This document shows, in pieces, positions 11,704-22,800 of a stretch of 64,000 nt of DNA. The notes beneath the pieces were generated by a model, which saw nothing but the letters and a program-made list of their open reading frames with translations, searched no databases and was not told the DNA's origin. Position numbers and translations under genes: made by a program. Positions within the stretch are counted from its first letter, which is position 1. Each line of letters begins with the position of its first letter. This DNA comes from Rhodeus uyekii. Taxonomy: Eukaryota > Chordata > Actinopteri > Cypriniformes > Acheilognathidae. The stretch covers positions 4,757,501-4,821,500 of the forward strand of contig JAWRVZ010000030.1 in the NCBI GenBank assembly GCA_037043235.1, in the 5' to 3' direction.

Positions 11704-14700
11704 TACTGGGAAATGAGCTCTCATGAGGACAGCGATAAAGGTATAAAACCTCTGCTCAAATTTGACCAAAAGTTAACAAAATATGCAATACAGTTTTATA
11801 TAATCGCAACAAGTAGAGATCCATCCATGTTGGATGTAGGTCCAGGTTCTTGTGGAATAATGTGCATCTTTACCCTACTCTGTTTGGACTCATCTTGCAT
11901 GTTTCAGGTTCAAACTGAGTCAAAGCTATTAATGCTGCTCTTCTTTTCTCTCTTTTTCATGCCACTGTTAAACTTCCCCCTTCCCATTCCTTCAGCCCAC
12001 TGACTCTCAGCTTTGCCTCAAATGCAGGCTAGAACAGCCAAGTTCATTAAAAATGGCTGACTGATGGAAAAGAACCGACACTCAGCGACAAGCCCTATTT
12101 TTCTTTTCCAGTCTTTTTCCCTTTCTTTTTTTAACCTTCTAAATACATCACATCTTTCCCCTTTACTGTACCTCATCATTCAAAGCTAAAACTGCAACAG
12201 GATACCCTTGTTGTAAATCTCAGAAATGTGTATCTTTTCGATTTCTCTATGGGGTTTTAACAAAAGGCTTATTTTACAGTTGTATTGCAGATACTCTAAA
12301 CTTTGAAGCCAAAAGCCAGTTCAGGTTATCTTTTACCAACAGTTTAAGAAACATTGTGAACATCCTTCTTGGATCAGATGGGGATGGAAGTAAATAAATA
12401 AATGTTCACTTACAGAAGGACATTTGTATTTATTTAGTTGAGTGATAAATGTCAGGTCTGTTTTGCAGTGTTAGCTTATTTATGGTTTTGTTTTTCTTTA
12501 TTATATTTTGACTGATTTACATTTGTTTCTCATTCTTCAGTTTGTCTGGAGGTTTGTCTTTTTCCATCCATTCTCCAAAATGCTTGTTTTGTAGGGTTTA
12601 ACCTCCAATGAATTGATCATCAAAACTAACTTAAATTTATTTTATTCTTTTTAACAAAGTTATATGCATCTCTCTTGCGCTATATCAAGCCACTCCCATA
12701 ATAGCTGCAAAATGCACGGCTTAGACTGTATATTGTTTGTAAGACTCCCCAAAAATGTATTAAATTATTCCCTCACAAATAAATCTCTCAATGATTAAAA
12801 CTGACTGTGTCCATATTTTGATAACTACATTATAATATTATTACCAAATTTACTTTTAAATAATTGTTATTGTCCTTGGTTCATTAGGGTACTTTTTTTT
12901 AAGAAAGTAGCTGTGGCTGGGATAGACTTTAAGGATCACCTCCGCTTAAAAAAGATAAAAAAGCAAATGCTTAAAAAAGCATCTAATCCCGTTTACATGA
13001 AATAAGCCTGTTCTCCAGCTTCATGGTTTCTGACCTGTTGCCATGACAGCAACTCAAGGATGCGCTTTGAAGAACCTAACAATCCTGGATCATGTCAAAT
13101 CATCAACAATGAAATCCAGCTACTTTAGTAATCCACATACAAAGAACGAAAGCCAGGTTTCGGCTAGTGTTATTTTATTGATGTTTTTATTCATGATTAG
13201 CTTTTAGACCGTTAGATATTTTACTTTATATGAGATTGTATATTTGAATATATTTTTTATTTTCGGTTTTCTTCTTGATTTTAAAGTTTTTGTTTATTTT
13301 ACTTAAATTCAAGCTAGCTAAAAATGAGAAATGTTGTCTTGGCAACTAGCTTTCAAGTAATGGAAATGTTTTTATCTTATGGTTTAATCACTCTTACTAA
13401 TCAAATTTTTACTCCAGCTTAAAAGTAACTCTTTTTATTCCAGTATGTTCCATTTTATAATGCAATGAATAGATTAAGCAACTTGCGGTACTGCTGGAGT
13501 GTTGTCTTTCATCAGTGTTGAAGAACTTTTTAAGTGTAAATTCTTTCTATTCTTGCTGAAAGGGTGGCTCCCGTTCATGCATCCACAGCTGTGTCTTCAT
13601 TTTGCATTTGAGGGGTTAAGCTTAGAAGTCTGACAGCTTTCTGGAAGGACATGTTGATATATCTTTGCGGTTGAGGGGTAATTTCACAGTATAGAAATTA
13701 GAGAGAACGGCAGTTACACATGCACACACAGTGAGGTATTGGCATTTTTTGTTGCCAGTGTCTGTAACGGAGAGCAACCAATGCCAGAGGGGGGAAGAGA
13801 AGAGATTCCAGATGTGAGGGGTTTTCAGTAAATGGAAGGGTGGAATTGAGATGGAAAGCTGGATGATGTTTTGGATAATTTGAGTACAGACTAATCTGCT
13901 GCTTTTTTATTGTATAAGTGATCTCACTTAATTGGTCTCCTCCGCTTTGAGCAAAAATAAGGAAATTAATAAATGACTCTTTTTAAGAATTGCACATGTG
14001 GCTGCACATATGCACAACTTCATTGCTTTTTATTTCAACCTTAGCGTTCACAATTGCATGCCAACCTTAATATAGAGCAATCCAAAGTCTCAATCAATCC
14101 TAGTTCTATTTTGCCAGTCAGTGTCCTAATCTGCAGTGCAACATTGTGCTTTCATGCTCAAGCGTTTAGTTGGTGTGACACAGATAGACAAAGAATTCGT
14201 TGAGTCCCCCCACTAAATCTGCTGCTTCCATTTTCTGTTTTGGCATAAATATAACCACTAGTTTTGGTCAAACCTAAACCATAAATATTACTGAAATGTG
14301 ATAAGACGTTCCTAGATGTGGACTTCTGGCAATTGCTGCTGGCTGTCTATGATTTGTCTAAATTTTTAATAGTGACTTTGTTGTCTTACTGATAATTGTA
14401 TACCTTGAATGCGTCTGAAATGATATATTAAAACCAAATGCATTTAAATGTTTTATGATTTAAAATGCTTAATTTTGCAACTTAATGTGTACTTTAGCTA
14501 TCTTTTAATATGATACATTTGACTTTTTTCTTTTAACCTATTTGGCAAACATCAGGCCTATCCACATAATCAGTTATCTTATTTTGTGCTTAAAGGTGTA
14601 TTAAGGGATTTCTGAGAAATGCTGTTGAAACACATTTGTAGCCAATCAGCAGTAGGGGGTGTATACACTTATGATGGGTTTTTGAGGATTTTGAGGAATT

Positions 14701-15817
14701 GGCTGGGTATGGCAATCCATTTTGAGTTAATCATTCACTGAATATGAATTCTTAATGTCCGGAATTAACTTTTTGATTGGTGAAAATTGAATTGTTGATA
14801 TCAAGAATTCATTTCCTGTGAATGATTAAGTCAAAATGGCTTGCCATAGACTGAGAGACATTACAAGAAAGAAAAGATCAGAGGAATATCACTGGGAAAA
14901 GAAGGGATATGATCAGGCAACAAACGTGTTAATATTAGAAAAGCTTTCAAGCACTTGACGATCAAATCAGGAAGGCCTGAATACGGATGTTGAGATATGA
15001 TTGTTTTTGCTCCATATGATTAATATTGGTTTAGTAAAATTGGCTGTTTCCTAGAACAAAGATATGCTGGTGTTGTAATTTTAGGTATAGTAACAGGACA
15101 GTCTTAAGTGTCGTTTTTCTGGATCCAGTGTGCTTCTTTAAATTTGCTAACAATGATCGGTTGCTTGGACTTCTGTTTTTGTTCTTCCTTGTCAGCTTCA
15201 GCTGTGATAAAGAGACGTACGCTCGCATTGCATGTTTGTGGGGGCAGAGTAATGAAGGGAGGAGTGGGTGTATTTGGGTTGATTTCAAGTGTCATCCGTT
15301 TTTCTCCGAAATTGCTAATTGCACTTTTCGTAATATTTTTATAATTTTAGAGTCTGCGTCAGCTATCTTTAAAATATCATTACATACACCCAAATATGCT
15401 TTGGGACTGTGAATATAAAAAAGATTTTTAAATTTGATCAGAGATGTTGTTTGCTCGGTTTCAAAGATATTAAGGAGTTTTTGACTTTGAAAAAAGAAAA
15501 AGAAATGGCAAGTCTTTAAAGCATACATGATGAATGTCTTGCTCCATTTAGTGACTAAACATGGCATATATAACTTGATCTCCCACAAGAGAAGGGCTAT
15601 AATTATTCAAGCTTGCCAAAAAGGAACACAGAACCATGTGCTTCTACATGCCATGTTAACTCTACTTGATTCCCTAAACTTTTTTTATTTTACTCGGTTA
15701 CCTTCTTATGTCCAAAGCAAGCAGATTCGAATGTACTGAGATGAAGCAGAGAGAAAGAAATAGTTGCAAATAATCTGACTACATAGTCACTCTCATGAAA
15801 CATACATGAACCACATA

Positions 15818-16917
15818 CAGTAATACCTCTGTTTACGAGTTTAATTCGTTCCAAGAGCTCGTAACTCAAAATTCTCGTAGACCAAAACAATTTTCCCCAT
15901 AAGAATGCAATAAAAAATCTTTCGATTTGTTCCACCATAAATGCCCATTTTAAATATTTTTGGGGTTTTACCCTATTAATTACATTTACAAATACTAATT
16001 AAAATAAAAAATGAAAATACTTGACAATTTACTGTAACGCACACTTTAGCTTTGAGTAGGTTCTCTGCTGGTGTGATGGAGACGAGAGAAGGGTGTTACT
16101 GCTTAGAAGGAGAATTTCATACCGTCTTTCTTACTCCTCTTGAGGGCCATTGTCTATGTTAGGGGTGGGCAAACTACCACATCCGGCCCGTTGGGCTGTG
16201 TAATCTGGCCCGCCAAACTCGGCGAACTTGTATTAATCCTCCTTCATTTTACATTTCCCTGTGACGTGATTCTGTCGCGGCTGCAAGCAGCAGCGGTGCT
16301 GAAGCTTTGGTGGAGAGTAGGCACGTCCCCGTCAACAATTGCGGCGGGCACCAAACCCCCCCCCCCGTCAACAATTGCGGCGCGCTCCATACACCCCCCC
16401 CCCGCCAACAAACACGGCACGCTGAACCCCCGTGAACAATCCCAGCGCACCCCCCCCCCCCCCCCCCAGTCAACAATCGCGACACGCTCAACCCCCGTCA
16501 ACAACCACCACGTCACCCCGGCCCCTCTTGTCAATTTTAGGAAACCAATGTGGCCCGCAAGACAAATAGTTTGCCCACCTCTGGTCTATATGCTGTACTA
16601 TACGTATATATTTCACTACTGAACAATAGTGATCACAATTAACGTTCAAAACGAGATAAACACAATCAACACGAGGTAAAACCGCTGTAAATCACTTATA
16701 AAAGTATCACTGTGGTGAATGATGCAACCAAACCGAGCGACGCTGAGATAATGAACGAGTTAAGGGGTGATAGGCTTTGTGAGAGGCTGTTGTTAGGATA
16801 TTTCCAGTAAAAAAAAATCTCGCACTCCGATACAATCCTCGTACACCGATTTGACTTTCCATGCTCGTACACTGATTTGCTCATATACAAAGTCACTTGT
16901 AAACCGATGTATTACTG
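15818..16917. mobile_element. Pogo/Tigger-like MITE (family CAGTAATACCTC) carrying a hAT
   Basis: A TA-flanked element whose left end is CAGTAATACCTCTGTTTACG and right end ...CCGATGTATTACTG. It is interrupted by the hAT at 16160-16583. Close relative at 55197-56284: the two share TTCGTTCCAAGAGC near the left end and GCTCGTACAC motifs near the right. Confidence 0.87.
16160..16583. mobile_element. hAT element with C-rich minisatellite core
   Basis: The ends are TAGGGGTGGGCAAACTA and TAGTTTGCCCACCTCTG, with near-identical 8-bp duplications GTCTATGT (16152-16159) and GTCTATAT (16584-16591). From about 16329 to 16506 there are several roughly 30-40-base units combining GTCAACAATTGCGGCG and runs of C. 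The open frames across it (up to 160 aa) result from the tandem repeat. Confidence 0.88.
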
Positions 16918-17749
16918 TACTTGAAAAAGGGGAGGTGAGCTGGAATAGTTATTCACAGACTTCTTGGAATTATTGTGTTTAGAAGAAATTGCAGGCGTTG
17001 CAGCGTATTATAAGTCAGTGTAATAGTTATTTTTAGTTTGAATAAGTTTGATGAACTTTTATTCACCAGATGGGGTTTAAAGTGTTTATTTTATCTGTGA
17101 CATTATAAGGGTCACTTTTATTTTGTTTAATTTGCCTCATGTGCTTCTTGACCATAAGCCAGTGGCAATTCTCATAAACATTCTTTGCGTTTTTCTCTAG
17201 AAAGATGCAATGTGTGATTTAAGTGTATAATGATCTGCTGTTTGTGCCTGGTGAATCCTCTACATTTTCTTGAACTTCAGATCCCAGACTGAAAGCTAGG
17301 AAGTGAGCGAGTAAAAGGACGAGGGTTTTAAAGCCATTGTCCAAGAATTAATTTTGTTTTTGTTTTTGAATATAATAATGATTTATTATTTTCTGCTGAA
17401 TGAATTTATTACAGTGTTCTCAAAACATGCTATCATTTATCTTTAGACTTTAGAAAAACTTCGTCATCTCTCACATTTTAACTTTATCAAAAGGAACTAA
17501 CATAGCACAACAGTTTTAAGAAATGCCTTAAGATAATTGCATATTGCCAACATAGTACTTACTGCTGTATTACTAATTGGCCAACAAAAGCATTTTTCTA
17601 TTGTTTACGTCTCCTTCCCCAAACTTGACAAGAAAGTTTAAATCTAAATGTTTCATTGATTAATATATCAGCATCCTGATAAGAAAATACGGTTAAATGT
17701 ATAATTGTCAGTACACAAGGATTTTCTTGCGATTTTTGCCACCCATCAC

Positions 17750-18590
17750 GTGTACAAACGCTTTTCATACACGAGAAGCTATACCAGAAGACGGGACATT
17801 ACACAAGGAGAGCTGGACAGGGACATAGAAGGGCAACAACGCAACAGCCGAATTGCTATCTGCTTTGTTCAAGGAGGAACAGCAGGAGCCCTACAAAATG
17901 ACCTCCAGCAGACTACTGGTGTACATGTTTCTGACAAAACTATCAGAAACAGACTTCATGAGGGCCCGGAGTCCTCTAGTGGGACATGTGCTCACACCGT
18001 ACATCTTGATTGACATTTACCAGAGAACACCAGAATTGGCCAATCTGCTATTGGCACCTCATTGTCTTCACTGTTGAGAGTGGGATCAAAGTGAGCACAT
18101 GACAGACATGAAATAGTTTGGAGATGCCATGGGGAACGTTATGCTGCGAGCAACATAATCCAGCATGACCGTTTTGTCGGTGGGTCAGTAATTGTCTAGG
18201 GAGGAATATTCTTGCAGGGTTGCACAGACCTCCACGTGTTAGCCAATGGTTCCCTTACTGATGTTAAGTACTGGGAGACCTAGTGGGCCCTGGGTTTCTC
18301 CTGGTGCATGGTAATGTGGATAGAGTGTGTAGGCATTTTTTAGATGAAAGCATTGATTTCGTTGACTGGCCCTCATGTTCCCAGATCTGAATCCAATGGA
18401 GAACTTCTGTTACATTTATGTATCAGAGCAATCCGAAGTAACACTGCAGACTATCCAGGAGCTCATTAATGCCCTGATCCAGTTCTGGGAGCAAATCCCC
18501 AGTATACCATGCTGCATTCAGGAGCCCAGTTATTGTTGTGACTGCATACTGGGACACACACATACTACTGACCTACATGAATTGTTGTGA
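17750..18590 (+). pseudogene. Tc1-like transposase relic
   Basis: Plus-strand fragments in shifting frames read QNDLQQTTGVHVSDKTIRNR, RLHEG, then FLLVHGN, FVDWPSCSPDLNPMENF and LQTIQELINALIQFWEQIPS, ending GHTHTTDLHEL. These match the DNA-binding and catalytic regions of the Tc1/mariner transposase family found widely in fish and invertebrates. Multiple frameshifts and stops mean it is dead. I see no clear terminal repeats. Confidence 0.85.
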
Positions 18591-18701
18591 TGATATTCAT
18601 GGAAGTTGGATCAGCCCGTAACTTCAGATTTTTACATAGATTTTGAATCCTGGCCTCAGTGAGCTGATAATTTTGGTTTCTGCACTGGTATAATGAGGCG
18701 T

Positions 18702-18974
18702 TTAAATCAGTTCGCGAAGCGCCTAATCGTCAGATATCGGCGCTGGATCGTCAACATTTGCTTCTGAGAGAGGCGAAGAGGCTCCCACTCCAATCGTGCT
18801 CTGGCATCCTGGAAATCCTTTTCTCTCGCATCACAATGAAGCAATGCTGCTTTTTGCAATTTGGCTGCCAATATGGTGGTATTTTTAATTTTAATTTTTC
18901 GATGACTATTTTTGAAAAACCTGCAACGCACTGAGGCTGTGAAACTTGAACCGCGAAGTGGCAAGGGATTACTG
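18702..18974. mobile_element. Partial MITE ending in TTCGCGG-type terminus
   Basis: The right end reads GAACCGCGAAGTGGCAAGGG then ATTACTG before TA, typical of a pogo/Tigger-like MITE terminus. The left end (TCAGTTCGCGAAGCGCC) is only partly complementary, so this copy is probably internally deleted. Confidence 0.6.
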
Positions 18975-19121
18975 TATATAAAACCTATATATAAAGCTGA
19001 TGTTATGGTTTGAGGGGGGGGCAGTACTATCGGTTCAGTCTTTGTGTTAGGATTTTTTTTATTTTTTTTTATCACTGATGTACACAGTTCAGGTTAAAAT
19101 TATTTGGATGAAACTGAATGG

Positions 19122-19262
19122 AACAAATAGGAACATTTTACTTAAATCCTTTTTGTATAATGTGTTATAAAAGTATTCATAATGTGCATAAGATATATTT
19201 TCATAAATACTTGTAACCAAGTTAAAATGCATTATAATATTTGCGAATTCCGTGTTACATCT
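19122..19262. repeat. AT-rich dispersed repeat just upstream of candidate exon 1
   Basis: Contains ACATTTTACTTAAATCC, TGTATAATGTGTTATAAAAG and AATGCATTATAATATTTGCG, paralleled near 57305-57395 by ACATTTTACTTGAAGCC, TGTATAATGCATTATAAAG and a similar end. Its TATA-like octamer is therefore part of a repeat rather than good promoter evidence. Confidence 0.7.
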
Positions 19263-19293
19263 GAAATTTTGACTACTTATCTGCCTCTTCACG

Positions 19294-19321
19294 ATGAATC
19301 GCTTGCTTGTGTTCCTCATTT
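19294..19321 (+). CDS. lrp4: candidate lrp4 exon 1 (signal peptide start), uncertain
   Basis: An ATG at 19294 opens nine codons plus one base before a GTAAGT donor at 19322. Spliced to the exon at 19738 (phase 1 on both sides) it gives MNRLLVFLIWVLSAAEC, a convincing signal peptide with a short basic start, hydrophobic core and small residues before the first LDLa repeat. Human LRP4 also has a very short first coding segment. Against it, the donor and following bases (GTAAGTTGCTTTGGATA) closely resemble the 3' tail shared by fish SINE and MITE repeats (GTAAGTCGCTTTGGATA), and the preceding 150 bases resemble a dispersed repeat seen again near 57310-57400. It may be an exonised repeat or a coincidence; the true exon 1 could lie upstream of the window. 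Confidence 0.3.
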
Positions 19322-19347
19322 GTAAGTTGCTTTGGATACGTGTAAAG

Positions 19348-19554
19348 CAGTGGTCACCAACCTTTTGAAACTGAAGATCACCCTCCTCTGCCTAAATGCG
19401 CGTGGAGTGGAGCGGTCGTCCTATGGGGGCTTGCGGAGCGCGGTGCGTGACAGACTCGTTAAGTTGGCAACTGAAACGTTCTTATTTTCTGGAGCTTCCG
19501 GAATGGTGATAAAGGTCGACCGATCGATCGCGATCGACGGGTTGGCGACCACTG
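19348..19554. mobile_element. 207-bp hAT MITE with perfect 8-bp TSD
   Basis: The ends are CAGTGGTCACCAACC and GGTTGGCGACCACTG (14 of 15 complementary), flanked by exact GTGTAAAG duplications at 19340-19347 and 19555-19562. It lies between the candidate first exon and the LDLa 1 exon. Confidence 0.94.
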
Positions 19555-19737
19555 GTGTAAAGTGTAATTTAAATAAATTTAAATGCTTTAAGTAAATTAT
19601 CACTGAAGAAACTTTAAAAAGCAAAAGAATCTGATTATAGAATATCTCGCATTGAATCTGTAACATTTTCTGACTAATGAACTAATTACTAAATTCCCTT
19701 TAGTATTTGACTTCAAATGTTTGTGTGTATTTTGCAG

Positions 19738-19884
19738 GGGTTTTAAGTGCTGCTGAATGCTCCTGTGGGAGAAATCACTTCACATGTGCAGTCAGTGCAT
19801 TTGGCGAGTGCACATGCATCCCGGCGCAATGGCAGTGTGACGGGGACAATGACTGTGGAGATCACAGCGATGAAGACAGCTGCA
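19738..19884 (+). CDS. lrp4: lrp4 exon: LDLa repeat 1
   Basis: The acceptor is TTTTGCAG and the donor GTGAGT; 147 bases, phase 1 to 1. It encodes the start of the mature ectodomain, with the cysteine-rich ECSCG opening and IPAQWQCDGDNDCGDHSDED, which carries the acidic calcium-binding core of an LDL-receptor class A module. The extra cysteine pair in the early part (GECTC) is also typical of the first LRP4 repeat. Residues upstream of ECSCG (VLSAA) look like the end of a signal peptide. Confidence 0.96.
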
Positions 19885-22800
19885 GTGAGTCTTTTACCAC
19901 GCCCTTTCATGAGAATGCAATAGTAATATAATATCAAAAACACACACACACACACATATTTATTCATTCAAAGACTTGCTCTGAGCTGCATTTGTTATTC
20001 ATTCCTCCGCTTTACCTTTGAAAATAACTTTTGTAGTTTGTGTACGTGTCTTTACTGAAGTCTCTCTCTTTTTTTCTTCTTTTTTCAATTGCTGCTGTGT
20101 TGAACACTTCAAATGAATGTTCCATTAATTGGTCAAATGGGTTAGCAAAGTTGGTTTGTGATTCGGTCTGAAACATTTGGAAATTGTTGCTTGTAGTGGA
20201 TTCCTAGCTCTTAAAAGTAGGGGCACACCAAAGAAGTAGCGCTTATGAAAAAATCTGTACTTAAACGCACAAAAAATACCGTAGGTATCTTGTTTTCCCT
20301 CATTCAATAAGGGAAAATGAAACATGAGACTACACGTAGCAGCGCTTGCTTACTGTTTTTCAATTTTAGTCATGCTAATCACGTTCTTTTTTCCGTTCCG
20401 CTCATGTCTTTTATGAAAATATTTTCACAGTGGAATGCTCAGGTGAGATGACATAAAATTAGAACAGCCTTCTGTCTGTGCCGTCATGACTTCTTTGCTC
20501 GCTTTCCTAACTTTTGTGCACTGACTCATTTGCTAAACTAAACAGTCAATCTGAGTTCTCTCTCAACAACGGCCTGATGTTGTCTGACGGCCGACCGTTG
20601 ACTTAGTGGGTCTCTGGCTTAAAACATTGATGTGGAACACCGAAAACAAAAGGAGCATTAGGATTGAGTGAGAATTTATCAACAATCAATAAAAATTGAT
20701 TATACAATTGAATTATACAAATTGAATACAATTGAAATTGATTGTACATCACAAAGTGCATTTACATGCACTTTAAAAGTCAATTTGAGCCAGACTAAAA
20801 CCATCATTTGTCTTTTTAAAATGTCATGTAAATAGTTTGGCTTGACTGAAATCATAGTTTGCGATTGAAAGTCTAGCTTTGTCTAGCATGTGTGTATACA
20901 GCCCTTGTGGAAAAATCTGTAATGTTTACTTTTTATTAAGAGTGCTAAAAAGTGTTTAAAGCACAACAAAAGATTAATAAAACATGACTTTAAAACTTTC
21001 ACTGTGTGCCTAAATGACATTCATGAAAGTGTATGCTCTTTAAGTGGACTTAAGTGACCTTTTAAATCCTTTAATATTGTTTTATTTGAAAGTACAGTTT
21101 ATTAGAAAATATACTTAAGAATACTGCAAGTGCATGTACAATTCAATACAATACAAAGAACACTTTTTTTGTCTCAAGGAATGGTTCACAGTGGGGCACA
21201 AAAGCAAAATTCAGGATGGCTCTGACATCATTGTACAACAGCACAATAGAAAGAAAGTAGAAATTGGTGGGCAGCACCAATGCCTGGTTCGCAAACGGCA
21301 CCTGACAGGGCTGAATGACTCTGCAGAGGGTGATGTGCTCAGCTGAGCGTGTCGCTCTTTACAGGGCTATATAGAAGCCTTCTACCCTCACATCAGGGCA
21401 CTTACTCCAGGAGGTTCAGAACAAGCACCAGGAAAATCATTAAGGACCCTCACCGTCCTAATTGTGTCCTCTTGTCAATGCTGCGTTCAAGCAAAGTCTA
21501 CCGTAGCCTGAAAACACAGAAAGGCTCAGGATTCGCTTCCTCCATGTTCTTAATGAGGAACAAGACTAAAGAGCTTACTACACAAACCACACACAGACAT
21601 ACGCAACATAACTATGCACACGCATTTTTATGGACATATATACGCATATTGATATACAGTTTCTGTACAGGTTGTTTTATGCATATTTTTCAGGGCACAA
21701 AAAAAGTCTTGTCAAAATGGCTAAACGCAAAGCTTTTCATTCTCTTTACATGACCACTTTAATGACCACCAATTATTTGCAAAATTCAAGCAAATTACTG
21801 CTTAAAAAGCCCATGCTGTCTCAGAAAACCATCAAAGGCTGAATAAAATATTTGGCAGAATTTGGGAAGTTGTCCGTTGAGTGATGAATCACAATGAGGA
21901 CATGTTGCATGGTTTTGGTTCTGAGTGGTGTCTTGAAAATCTGGTGAGAAATATAATAAAAAATGCATCTCTAGCACAGCGATAGAGGAAGAGCTGTCAT
22001 TATGTTGGGAGCCTTTTTAGCTGCTGGTATGTGTGAGCTACTTCACTGTGAAAATAATTGAATTCTTTGGAGTACAGAAGAATATTGTAGAATGGCTTGA
22101 TTCCCACAAATCTAGACTTATCTAAAGAGGAATTAACAGATGTTGTTTTACAGCAATAAAATGCTCCTGCCCATGCAAAGACAAACAAGAAGTGGTTTGA
22201 GAATAAGTCTCATATTAAGCTTAAAAGAACTGGGTGGCATTTTTCAACTTCTCATGAACTGTTTAAACATTAACATCTTCCTGTAAATTAACATGGACCA
22301 TTAAAAGACCACTAAATATTTTGCCATTTTTGGCATTGGCCCAATTTTATTAAAAGTTTGCCCGGGATTTGATACTGTGTGTACAGTACAAACTGTGTTA
22401 TATCCTAAACCTGCCCATCACAAATGTCTTTCTGCATTTTTATCAGTGGTGGATGAAATGCACAAATCAAGTACTTGAGGAAAACTACAGATACAATACT
22501 GTATTAATCTAGTAAAAGTACTTCTTTTAAATTTTACTGGAGTATTTTACTGTATTTAAGTGTTAAAAGTAAAATGTATTGATGTCTATTAATAATGTAA
22601 TAGACACAGATAGAGCTTAAATAGGTTACACCTCAGTCTGACAATCTGTCAAATAGCCAACACTAATCAATAAAGACTTGTCAGTCAATGAAGATCAATC
22701 AATCAAATTAGACTAGACTAATCAATCTATTGATCTGCTAGTAAGAAAACGTTTTATTTTATCACCAAAACTTGTCATAAGCTGATGTAACGAGTTTAAG

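Larger units (their letters stand above)
1..19293. other. 5' flank or first intron of lrp4, no host gene seen
   Basis: AT-rich sequence with no conserved exon I can recognise. Open frames here are short and overlap on both strands, or sit in transposons and dinucleotide repeats. Itemised contents are CA/TG tracts and hairpins (555-770), a TG tract (1411-1432), a long perfect palindrome (2637-2723), a CT-rich stretch (3103-3154), pogo/Tigger-like elements, a nested hAT element and a Tc1-like relic. I see nothing definable in 12000-15800 or 9900-11080. Confidence 0.7.

Noticed and set aside
16140..16622. 160-aa plus-strand open frame with proline-rich text, and glycine-rich frames opposite
   Set aside because: Produced by the C-rich minisatellite in a hAT; the reading frame extends over both transposon termini.
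19166..19173. TATAAAAG motif about 120 bases before the candidate first ATG
   Set aside because: It lies in a dispersed AT-rich repeat that recurs near 57330, so it is not promoter evidence by itself.
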